A program made the position numbers and the translations under genes. From the NCBI GenBank assembly GCA_017888105.1, contig JAGHGS010000152.1:1-9921 (forward strand): DNA of 9,921 bases. Reading direction: 5' to 3'. The notes beneath the pieces are model-generated. The model ran no database searches and had not been told where the DNA came from. It was given only the letters and a program-made list of their open reading frames with translations. The number at the start of each line of letters is the position of its first letter. Position 1 is the stretch's first letter. Source of the stretch: Bacilli bacterium (GTDB lineage: Bacteria; Bacillota_I; Bacilli_A; RF39; UBA660). Shown piece by piece: positions 1-5,546 of the stretch.

Positions 1-91
1 CATTTGTATTGCATAATTTACTAAATAAAGTTGTAAATAAGTATATTTTTTCTAGACTATGGGACGCACTTTTTCTTTCATAAACCCGCAT
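1..91 (-). CDS. Possible 5' end of an unidentified gene, cut by the left edge
   Basis: Reading leftward from an ATG at 89-91, the frame stays open for 30 codons to the window edge and begins MRVYERKSASHSLEK. I see no strong Shine-Dalgarno site, and an open frame of this length can arise by chance in AT-rich DNA. I do not recognise the sequence. Its position is suggestive: it is downstream of a surface gene that carries a retroelement-type variable region, which is where accessory or reverse-transcriptase genes of such systems often lie. That link is inference only; the fragment shows no diagnostic motif. Confidence 0.25.
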   Translation of the reverse strand, partial: MRVYERKSASHSLEKIYLFTTLFSKLCNTN

Positions 92-102
92 AAACACTAA
101 GT

Positions 103-137
103 TTATTCAAAACTGTCCATAGATCAGTTTTGAATAA
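103..137. other. Perfect 13-bp stem-loop
   Basis: The arm TTATTCAAAACTG (103-115) is exactly complementary to 125-137, with a 9-nt loop at 116-124. Loop bases 117-122 (CCATAG) are also complementary to CTATGG at 57-62, so a loop-to-upstream pairing (pseudoknot) is possible. There is no U-run after the stem in either direction, so it does not look like a simple terminator. Its role is unknown. Confidence 0.6.
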
Positions 138-141
138 CAGG

Positions 142-170
142 TATAGCTGGCACCGATGGTGTCAGCTATA
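142..170 (+). other. 13-bp stem-loop with a G-T wobble
   Basis: The arm TATAGCTGGCACC (142-154) pairs with 158-170 around a GAT loop. The only imperfect pair is G150-T162. It is a G-U wobble if the plus strand is the RNA but an A-C mismatch on the minus strand, which mildly favours a plus-strand transcript or single-stranded DNA. It lies directly beside the stem at 103-137. Confidence 0.55.
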
Positions 171-180
171 TAAAGAAAAT

Positions 181-231
181 AAACAGGCAAACGAAAAAGG
201 AGCAAAATGCTCCTGGAAAGTTTGTCTGTTT
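181..231 (+). other. Nested long stem-loop with 12-bp outer arms
   Basis: The outer arms AAACAGGCAAAC (181-192) and GTTTGTCTGTTT (220-231) pair with one G-T wobble in the plus sense. They enclose the 7-bp hairpin at 198-214. A short T-run at 229-233 ends the plus-sense stem, so a plus-strand transcript could terminate here. The inner hairpin serves equally well as a minus-strand terminator. Confidence 0.5.
193..214 (-). terminator. Rho-independent terminator of the left surface-protein gene
   Basis: In the minus sense, AGGAGCA, a TTT loop and TGCTCCT are followed immediately by a U-rich tail. The hairpin begins 33 nt after the stop codon of the surface gene. The 7-bp stem with four G-C pairs is a good intrinsic terminator. 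Confidence 0.7.
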
Positions 232-242
232 TTGTATACCTT

Positions 243-279
243 GCACGTCATGAAACGACGAATGGAGTTTCAGACGTGC
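243..279 (-). other. Bulged 13-bp hairpin over the stop codon, downstream of the variable region
   Basis: GCACGTC (243-249) and TGAAAC (251-256) pair with GTTTCA (267-272) and GACGTGC (273-279). One nucleotide (250) is bulged and the loop has 10 nt. The TGA stop (248-250) lies inside the stem. DGR variable regions are often followed by a short hairpin or cruciform that stimulates retrohoming; this one is about 30 nt past the last conserved base of the variable block. Nothing similar follows the right-hand copy. Confidence 0.6.
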
Positions 280-1543
280 CATTACCTGCCGAAAATTGGG
301 TATCAGCCTTCAGATTTACTACTGGGCGCACACCTCGCGAGTTATTCACGCCGTTGTTGCTGAGGTCGCCATTCGAATTCACATAGAACACGTAAGCATT
401 ACCGTCCATAGCACTAAAGTAAGACGGAGACATGGTCCAATAATGTTGTCCTGTATATAGGTAATTACTTGTTGTACTTCCACTCCGTGGTAATCCCGCC
501 ATAATTACTTCATCTGCTGTAATTAATCCGATTGGTATTTTTAATATATCACTAGTATTACTACATTTAAAACTTGGATTGACATTACTACTTGTTTTAG
601 CTACTCTATCATATGCTGCGTAGTATATAGTACTGCTTGGTTGGCTACTCCATGAATATCCACTTCCCATATTCCTATCACTACAGAATCCTACATTTGT
701 ATCAATATCATCGGCATAACTTGCTAGTTTGCTATTATACCATGTATTTAATACTCCCATGATAGTACTATTACTTCCCGTTCCATGTTGACTACCTGTA
801 GTATATTTTAATCCTACATATTCACTTCTATCATAACTACTATTAAATGTACTTGTTTGTAATTGGGTACCTGTTCCTGTGGTATTGGCACTTGTTCCTT
901 GGTATATCATTCTAATACTTCCATTTCCATTAATTCTGATAATTCGCCAATAAAATCCTGCCCATTTTACCCAGTTATCTGTTGGATTTCCTGCAAAGTA
1001 ATATACTTCGCCATCATTATCATACTGATTACTATTCGCTGATTTATAGATTGTTCCTGTTGTTGTTTCTGTTACTGTAGTTGACATTGTTAGTGGGAAA
1101 GTCCTTGTTTTTACTGTGGAGTAGTTTGCTATTAATTCTTCTACATTGGTTATTCCTTTTTCATCAAAATACAAATAACATTTTGTTCCTTTTGTTGTCA
1201 TTGGTGTTACGCTTAAACTTTTAGTTGCTGTATCATAAGATAGTGAAATACTTGTATCTTCTTCGCCATTTACTGTGCAATAACTTTCACTCTCATTTAA
1301 TACATATCCATCAGGTATGGTATCTGCTTTGGTGTAGCCACTATCACCATTTATATATATTGCTACTGCATTTAAATCTGCTGGAGTATAATTAATTGTT
1401 CCATTAACTAGTGGTATTGATTGTATTGTTCTGTATTTTGCTCTTGTAAAGTTTAATATTACTGCACTAATAATTGCTACTACCACAACTCCAATGATAA
1501 TATTTCTTTTTAAATGGCTTCTCTTTAGAGTTTCAAACTCCAT
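248..1543 (-). CDS. Membrane-anchored surface protein with DGR-type variable C-terminus
   Basis: The 431-residue product has a basic N-terminus, one hydrophobic anchor (about residues 14-32) and then a long extracellular Thr/Ser/Asn-rich part. The middle (about 180-215, with FAGNPTDNWVKWAGFYWRII) and the end (YWTMSP at 368-373, GVRPVVNLKAD at 404-414) resemble the repeated surface-protein families of gut Bacillota with a C-type-lectin-like C-terminus. Residues 374-403 form a variable patch written in NNC/NNT codons inside GC-richer scaffold codons (GTG, CTC, CGC, CCG), unlike the AT-rich rest of the gene. It closely matches the partial gene at the right edge. The ATG is preceded by a GAGGAG ribosome site, and a promoter lies at 1665-1693. 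The ligand is unknown; display on the cell surface for adhesion or binding is inferred. The link to DGR diversification rests on the substitution pattern. Confidence 0.8.
   Translation of the reverse strand: MEFETLKRSHLKRNIIIGVVVVAIISAVILNFTRAKYRTIQSIPLVNGTINYTPADLNAVAIYINGDSGYTKADTIPDGYVLNESESYCTVNGEEDTSISLSYDTATKSLSVTPMTTKGTKCYLYFDEKGITNVEELIANYSTVKTRTFPLTMSTTVTETTTGTIYKSANSNQYDNDGEVYYFAGNPTDNWVKWAGFYWRIIRINGNGSIRMIYQGTSANTTGTGTQLQTSTFNSSYDRSEYVGLKYTTGSQHGTGSNSTIMGVLNTWYNSKLASYADDIDTNVGFCSDRNMGSGYSWSSQPSSTIYYAAYDRVAKTSSNVNPSFKCSNTSDILKIPIGLITADEVIMAGLPRSGSTTSNYLYTGQHYWTMSPSYFSAMDGNAYVFYVNSNGDLSNNGVNNSRGVRPVVNLKADTQFSAGNGTSETPFVVS
305..440 (-). repeat. Candidate DGR variable region 1 (VR1)
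   Basis: This 3'-terminal block of the left surface gene aligns with the block at 9724-9853. The scaffolds are identical (TGGACCATGTCTCCGT at one end, GGTGTGCGCCCAGTA at the other). The hypervariable core is 335-424. In the gap-free 48-nt part from GTGTTC to GTGAAT the two copies share 41 bases, and every difference is at codon position 1 or 2 (TAT/CTT, AAT/GAT, GAC/TAC, AGC/AAC, GGC/AAC). That is what mutation at adenines of an AAC/AAT-rich template would leave. No template repeat lies in this window. Confidence 0.7.
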
Positions 1544-1565
1544 AGTATCTCTCCTCTTTTCTTTG

Positions 1566-1643
1566 GCATGATATCATATTTTATAATGTTTTTCATTCCA
1601 TTCGACAAAACATATCAAATCTTATCATATTTTGATATCATGC
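1566..1643 (-). promoter_or_regulatory. Leader inverted repeat with two TGATATCA palindromes
   Basis: GCATGATATC (1566-1575) is the exact reverse complement of 1634-1643, and each arm contains the palindrome TGATATCA. Both lie between the promoter and the start of the surface gene. The promoter-proximal arm can instead pair with ATATCAAA at 1612-1619 (8 bp with 1631-1638), so two exclusive RNA folds are possible. It could be a double operator or a leader switch; I cannot decide which. Confidence 0.4.
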
Positions 1644-1664
1644 ATTTTTCTATTGTATATTTCT

Positions 1665-1693
1665 AGTATACAATAATATTGAGGAATAATCAA
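1665..1693 (-). promoter_or_regulatory. Sigma-A-type promoter of the left surface-protein gene
   Basis: TTGATT (-35, 1688-1693) and TATACT (-10, 1665-1670) are separated by 17 nt, close to consensus. Transcription would start near 1658 and give a leader of roughly 115 nt, which holds the inverted repeat described separately. Confidence 0.7.
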
Positions 1694-1715
1694 TTATTTT
1701 GTTACTATTTTCGTA

Positions 1716-1749
1716 CAAAAAATAAACAACCATTATCAGTTGCTTATTT
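1716..1749 (-). terminator. Intrinsic terminator after the DUF4143 remnant
   Basis: In the minus sense AAATAAGCAAC pairs with GTTGTTTATTT around an 8-nt loop, with one G-U pair (an A-C mismatch on the plus strand), and runs into a U-tract at 1717-1722. It starts 12 nt after the stop codon of the remnant. Confidence 0.65.
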
Positions 1750-1760
1750 ACTAAAACAAA

Positions 1761-2441
1761 TTAAAAGTCATCATTCATTAAAAAATCAAAGATATTAAGA
1801 TGTTTAATTCCACCTCTTCCATAATCTTCTTTATCAATTGATATGATATATTTAGGATAAAAATCATCAATTTCTTCCAAAGCTTCAAGTTCTCTTTTTA
1901 ATGTATTTTCATCTTTTAGTGAATAACATACTTGAATATATTTTAATCCTTTATCATTAGAAGCAATAAAATCAATCTCACTTGTTTTCATTTTACCTAT
2001 ATAAACATCATATCCTTTATTAACAAGTTCATTATAAACAACATTCTTTAAAGCATGAGAATAATTAACTTCATTACTATTTGTTTTAATTTTTTTAACA
2101 CCCAAATCTGTCGCATAAAACTTATTTAAAGTTTTCAAAACACTTTTACCATAAATATCATAACGATAAAGCCTATTCATAATAAATGTGGAGCATATTG
2201 CTTCTACATATTTATACAAAGTATCAGTTGCTATTTTCTGATTATTCTTTTCTAAATATGAAAGGACATTGGTAAACTTTCTTGTTTCTGTTTCCAATAT
2301 ATATTGTAAAATTTTATTAAAAGAAGTAATATCTGTTATACCTAATCTATCAACAACATCTTTTAATAAAATAGAATCATAAACATCAGAAATATAATAC
2401 TTCCTAGAATCCAAATTATCAAAAGTAAAACGTTGTGGTAA
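1761..2441 (-). pseudogene. C-terminal remnant of an AAA/DUF4143 ATPase
   Basis: The readable product (217 residues from the first possible TTG, more if read in frame from 2441) matches the part of AAA_14-DUF4143 proteins after the ATPase: LPQRFTFDNLDSRKYYISDV, then ILLKDVVDR, and a restriction-like C-terminus with SEIDFIA, YIQVCYSL and the ending GGIKHLNIFDFL. Intact members are about 400 residues with an N-terminal P-loop domain. Here the Walker region is absent, homology stops at the LPQRF point, and a TAA blocks the frame shortly upstream. The only start near 2414 is a TTG without a ribosome site. The C-terminal half is still open, so the truncation may be recent. Intact relatives are proteins of uncertain role, sometimes treated as toxin-like or mobile accessory genes. 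Confidence 0.7.
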
Positions 2442-2482
2442 AAGTTTTTTGGATAGAATGGAAAAACTTTTTTTATTTTACC
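2437..2482. other. Inverted repeat at the ATPase break point
   Basis: GGTAAAA (2437-2443) pairs with TTTTACC (2476-2482), and inside it AAAGTTTTT (2441-2449) pairs with AAAAACTTT (2462-2470), followed by a T-run in the plus sense. It sits where homology to DUF4143 ATPases ends. It may be terminator-like or a scar; the sequence alone does not decide. Confidence 0.35.
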
Positions 2483-2531
2483 ATAAATACAAAATACAGC
2501 ATATAAAAAAAGCAGATTAAAACAATACATC

Positions 2532-2590
2532 AAAAAACGTACAATTTGTACATATTTTAATGTATTTTTCGTACATTTTGCACGTTTTTT
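2532..2590. repeat. 20-nt inverted repeat upstream of the ABC operon
   Basis: The arms 2532-2551 and 2571-2590 pair at 17 of 20 positions around a 19-nt loop; the outer nine pairs (AAAAAACGT/ACGTTTTTT) are perfect. With A6 before and T6 after, it has the form of a bidirectional terminator, but it could equally be an operator for the promoter that follows. No intact gene reads into it from either side. Confidence 0.5.
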
Positions 2591-2636
2591 AGTATTTAGA
2601 TTAAAAATTAAAAATAACCCTTTATAAAAAAGCGAA

Positions 2637-2664
2637 TATAATACATTGGAATAGTTAAAGGAGG
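2637..2664 (+). promoter_or_regulatory. -10 box and ribosome site of the ABC operon
   Basis: A consensus TATAAT lies at 2637-2642, but no good -35 box is found 16-18 nt upstream, so the promoter may need an activator. The strong site AAAGGAGG (2657-2664) is 8 nt before a TTG and supports TTG 2673 as the start of the binding protein. Confidence 0.5.
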
Positions 2665-2672
2665 AATATATT

Positions 2673-3668
2673 TTGAAAAAGAAAATAATTGCCATTTTAA
2701 TTGCCATTATCTTAATTGTTGTTATTGTTATTACTGCCATAAAATTAATAGATAAAAAAGATAATAATAATAATTTAACAACGATTAGACTTGCCGAAGT
2801 AACCCATAGTGTTTTTTATGCTCCCTTGTATGTAGCAATTGAAAATGGTTATTTTGAGGATGAAGGAATTGAAATAGATTTAATACTCACAAGTGGTGCT
2901 GATAAAGTAAGTGCTGCGGTTTTATCTGATACGGTTGATGTTGGCTTTGCTGGTACAGAATCATCTATTTATATCTATGCTGGTGGAGAAGAAGATTATC
3001 TTGTAACTTTTGCTGGACTTACCAAAAGAGATGGTCAATTCATATTAGCTAGAGATTGTTCGAATGATTTTAAGTTAGAAGATTTATATGGTAGTGAAAT
3101 TTTAGTTGGTCGTGCTGGAGGAATGCCCGCTGTAAATTTCTTAAATGCGATGAAAAATGCAAATATTGATATAAATAAAATAAATGTTAATTATTCCATT
3201 GATTTTGCATCTTTATCTGGATCATTCATTGGTGGAATTGGTGATTACGTAAATTTATTTGAACCAACTGCTACAACCGTTGTAAATGTATCAAATGCTT
3301 GCATCGTTGATTCTATCGGTAGACTATCTGGTGAAGTTCCCTATACTGCTTTCTACGCTCGGAAAAGCTTTCTAGAAAACAATGAAGAATTATTACAAGG
3401 ATTTACAAGAGCGATTGCTAAAGGATTAGAATTTGTTCTTGAAAATGATAGCAAAACAACCGCAGAAGTAATACTACCTCAATTTCCAGATAGTGCCAAA
3501 AACGATATCATTACCATCATTGATAATTATAAAAAATATGATTCATGGCTATCTTCTCCATATATAAGTGAAGAAAGTTTTAATAATCTACAAGATATGT
3601 TAATTGATAATGATCTAATAGAAGAAAAAGTCCCTTATAGTGATTTAATTCATAATTTATATGAATAA
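2673..3668 (+). CDS. ABC importer substrate-binding protein (NMT1/SsuA/TauA type)
   Basis: The 331-residue protein starts at TTG behind a strong ribosome site. Residues 5-26 form a hydrophobic segment after MKKK, followed by a short charged, Asn-rich linker. The type-II periplasmic-binding fold begins at IRLAEVTHSVFYAPLYVAIENGYF (split here: IRLAEVTHSV, then FYAPLYVA at 48-55), the hallmark of the NMT1/SsuA/TauA/ThiY group. DVGFAGTES and LVGRAGGMPAVNFL mark the ligand-cleft loops. There is no lipobox cysteine near the N-terminus, so it appears tethered by an uncleaved anchor, unlike most Gram-positive binding lipoproteins. Its stop overlaps the ATPase start by 8 nt. Possible ligands are sulfonates, thiamine pyrimidine precursors or riboflavin. 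No TPP or FMN riboswitch is seen upstream, so the substrate is unresolved. Confidence 0.85.
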   Translation: MKKKIIAILIAIILIVVIVITAIKLIDKKDNNNNLTTIRLAEVTHSVFYAPLYVAIENGYFEDEGIEIDLILTSGADKVSAAVLSDTVDVGFAGTESSIYIYAGGEEDYLVTFAGLTKRDGQFILARDCSNDFKLEDLYGSEILVGRAGGMPAVNFLNAMKNANIDINKINVNYSIDFASLSGSFIGGIGDYVNLFEPTATTVVNVSNACIVDSIGRLSGEVPYTAFYARKSFLENNEELLQGFTRAIAKGLEFVLENDSKTTAEVILPQFPDSAKNDIITIIDNYKKYDSWLSSPYISEESFNNLQDMLIDNDLIEEKVPYSDLIHNLYE

Positions 3669-4407
3669 ACTATTAAGCATTAAAAATCTAAACAAAGTTT
3701 ATTATTCAAAAAAAGACGAAATAGAAGCTATAAAGGATATCTCATTTGATCTATATGAAGGAGAATTTGTATCAATTGTAGGCCCTTCTGGTTGTGGTAA
3801 ATCTACCCTTTTAAACATATTAACCAATATGGATAATAAAACAAAAGGAAAAATTGAATTTAACGAAACTTTAAAACTAGGCTATATGCTCCAAAGTGAT
3901 TCCATGTTACCTTGGAAAAAAGTAATCGATAATGCCCTTTTAGGACTAGAAATAAAAAGAGAAAAAAAAGAAGAAAACATAAAATATGTAAAGGATTTAT
4001 TTAAAAAATATGGACTTCTAGACTTTATGGAAAAACGTCCATTTGAATTATCCGGTGGAATGAGACAAAGAGTAGCCTTAATTCGTACTCTTGCTCTAAA
4101 ACCAGATATTCTAATATTAGATGAACCATTTAGTAAACTTGATTATCAATCAAGATTAAAAGTAAGTGATGATGTTTATAAAATCATTAAACAAGAAGGA
4201 AAAACAGCTTTAATGGTAACTCATGATTTAGCCGAAGCCATAAGTATTAGTGATCGTGTAATCGTTTTAAGTGATAGACCATGTACTGTAAAAAATATTT
4301 ATAAAATAAAAAGAGAAAAAAATGGAACTCCAATTGAAAATAGAAAAGACAAAAACTTCGCCTATTATTATGATTTAATTTGGAAGGATCTAGCATATCA
4401 TGAGTAA
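3661..4407 (+). CDS. ABC importer ATP-binding protein (SsuB/TauB type)
   Basis: This 248-residue nucleotide-binding subunit is complete: Walker A GPSGCGKST at 41-49, Q-loop Gln78, signature LSGGMRQR at 130-137, Walker B ILILDEP at 150-156, D-loop SKLD at 158-161 and switch His188 in MVTHDLAEA. The LPW after the Q-loop and the length fit the nitrate/sulfonate/taurine family. It would power import together with the neighbouring binding protein and permease. The start ATG overlaps the previous stop (ATGAATAA), and the same arrangement (ATGAGTAA) links it to the permease, so translation is probably coupled across all three genes. Confidence 0.92.
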   Translation: MNKLLSIKNLNKVYYSKKDEIEAIKDISFDLYEGEFVSIVGPSGCGKSTLLNILTNMDNKTKGKIEFNETLKLGYMLQSDSMLPWKKVIDNALLGLEIKREKKEENIKYVKDLFKKYGLLDFMEKRPFELSGGMRQRVALIRTLALKPDILILDEPFSKLDYQSRLKVSDDVYKIIKQEGKTALMVTHDLAEAISISDRVIVLSDRPCTVKNIYKIKREKNGTPIENRKDKNFAYYYDLIWKDLAYHE

Positions 4408-5182
4408 AGAACACAAAAACTATTTAAAAAAAATAAAAAGAGAAAAAATAATCGTGATCACTTTTCAAATTTTAATATTAGTAGGTTTCCTCACATTATG
4501 GGAACTATTAAGTAAATATAAAATTATAAATCCATTTATCTTTTCTTCTCCATCACGTATTTTAGAAACCATTAAAAACCTCTATCTAAATTATAATTTA
4601 ATTGGTCATATTTTAACTACATTATACGAAACATTAATCGCTTTTATTCTCGGAATTACTCTAAGCTTTATAATAGCAATTATTCTTTATGAATTTAAAA
4701 TTGTAAATAAAATCGTAGATCCTTATTTAACTATGTTAAATAGTTTACCCAAAGTAGCTTTAGGACCATTAATTATCATTATTGTTGGAGCAAATACAAA
4801 ATCAATTATTGTTATGGCCCTTTTAATAAACTTAATCGTCGGAATTATAACAATTTATAATGGCTTTAATAACATAGATAAAGATCAAATTAAATTATTT
4901 AAAACATTTAATGCATCAAGACTTGATATATTATTAAAATTAACCATACCAGCCTCTTATAAAACAATTATATCCAGTTTGAAATTAAACATATCTATGA
5001 CTCTAATTGGTGTTATTATGGGTGAATTTTTAGTTAGTAAAAGTGGTCTTGGATATCTAATCATTTATGGAACACAAGTCTTTAATCTAAATATGGTAAT
5101 GAGTGGTATTGTCATATTAATTATTATTTCTTTTGTTCTTTATAAAATCATAACTTATATTGAAAAGAAATTATTAAAGTAA
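4400..5182 (+). CDS. ABC importer permease (SsuC/TauC/ThiX type)
   Basis: This 260-residue polytopic membrane protein has about six hydrophobic segments. The first is near residues 17-38, after a lysine-rich N-terminus. The cytoplasmic coupling loop, FNASRLDILLKLTIPAS, is the EAA-like motif that docks on the ATPase. The following VIMGEFLVSKSGLGYLI matches the end of the BPD_transp_1 domain in sulfonate/taurine permeases. It is the last gene of the operon and is followed at once by a terminator. Family assignment is firm; the substrate is not known. Confidence 0.9.
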   Translation: MSKEHKNYLKKIKREKIIVITFQILILVGFLTLWELLSKYKIINPFIFSSPSRILETIKNLYLNYNLIGHILTTLYETLIAFILGITLSFIIAIILYEFKIVNKIVDPYLTMLNSLPKVALGPLIIIIVGANTKSIIVMALLINLIVGIITIYNGFNNIDKDQIKLFKTFNASRLDILLKLTIPASYKTIISSLKLNISMTLIGVIMGEFLVSKSGLGYLIIYGTQVFNLNMVMSGIVILIIISFVLYKIITYIEKKLLK

Positions 5183-5207
5183 AAGCATCTCAATTGAGGT
5201 GCTTTTT
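5183..5207 (+). terminator. Intrinsic terminator of the ABC operon
   Basis: AAGCATCTC and GAGGTGCTT form a 9-bp stem with one G-U pair around AATT, followed by a five-T run. It begins one base after the permease stop and overlaps the 3' end of the ORF6N remnant read on the other strand. Confidence 0.85.
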
Positions 5208-5463
5208 CATAATGTCATGCTCCATAAAAGGTTTCTTTTTTATGTTCGAAATTTTCGACCATAGAAAAAAATATTCATCTGCTATTAAAATAAAGCTAAA
5301 TCTTTCCGGAAACTTATCTTTATTATTTTTTACAGCTTCATTAATTCTCTTTGTTTCTACTTGATAGTTTTGCCAAATCACTATCTAACATGACTTGCTT
5401 ACCACGTATTTCATAAATCAAATGTTCAATTTTTTCTTCTTGTTTTAAAATAATACCATTCAT
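5190..5463 (-). pseudogene. Frameshifted and truncated ORF6N-domain antirepressor
   Basis: From an ATG at 5461-5463, behind a GGGGTGA ribosome site, the product reads MNGIILKQEEKIEHLIYEIR and continues GKQVMLDSDLAKL. The expected next residues (YQVETKRINEAV, then FPERFSF) are in another frame. Loss of two bases near 5364-5365 (expected CTATATCAA, seen CTATCAA) explains the shift. After FLWSKIS the usual continuation is missing and the frame ends at 5190 inside the ABC terminator. ORF6N domains are the DNA-binding part of phage and mobile-element antirepressors. This copy is certainly non-functional as a full protein and marks past mobile DNA. Confidence 0.8.
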
Positions 5464-5477
5464 ATTTTCACCCCACT

Positions 5478-5518
5478 GATTTTCTATTAATATTAGATCA
5501 AACTAATATACGAAAATC
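5478..5518. promoter_or_regulatory. Imperfect palindrome upstream of the ORF6N remnant
   Basis: GATTTTC (5478-5484) with GAAAATC (5512-5518), and ATATTAG with CTAATAT inside, form a near-palindrome around a 6-nt centre. It covers a possible minus-strand promoter (TTGATT, 17 nt, TCTAAT). It may be an operator from the former phage-type regulator. There is no direct proof. Confidence 0.35.
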
Positions 5519-5546
5519 AAGTGAATTATATATTAATTAAAAAAAA

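Noticed and set aside
1..247. Template repeat of a DGR or a group II intron end
   Set aside because: No stretch resembles the variable-block scaffold with A-rich positions, and neither a domain V hairpin nor a convincing intron 5' end is visible.
130..363. A 77-codon open frame on the plus strand
   Set aside because: It lies antisense to the surface gene and its terminator hairpins, has no ribosome site, and its product has no recognisable domain.
2483..2672. A TPP or FMN riboswitch before the ABC operon
   Set aside because: I looked for the conserved thi-box and RFN core motifs because of the transporter type and saw none; the interval is AT-rich with one long inverted repeat.
2363..2740. 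A 125-codon hydrophobic frame on the minus strand
   Set aside because: It overlaps the DUF4143 remnant in another frame and the start of the ABC binding protein; the hydrophobicity comes from AT-rich codons.
5490..5546. A terminator after the membrane protein gene
   Set aside because: Only a weak ATTAA/TTAAT pairing with a T-rich loop is present, with no following U-tract.
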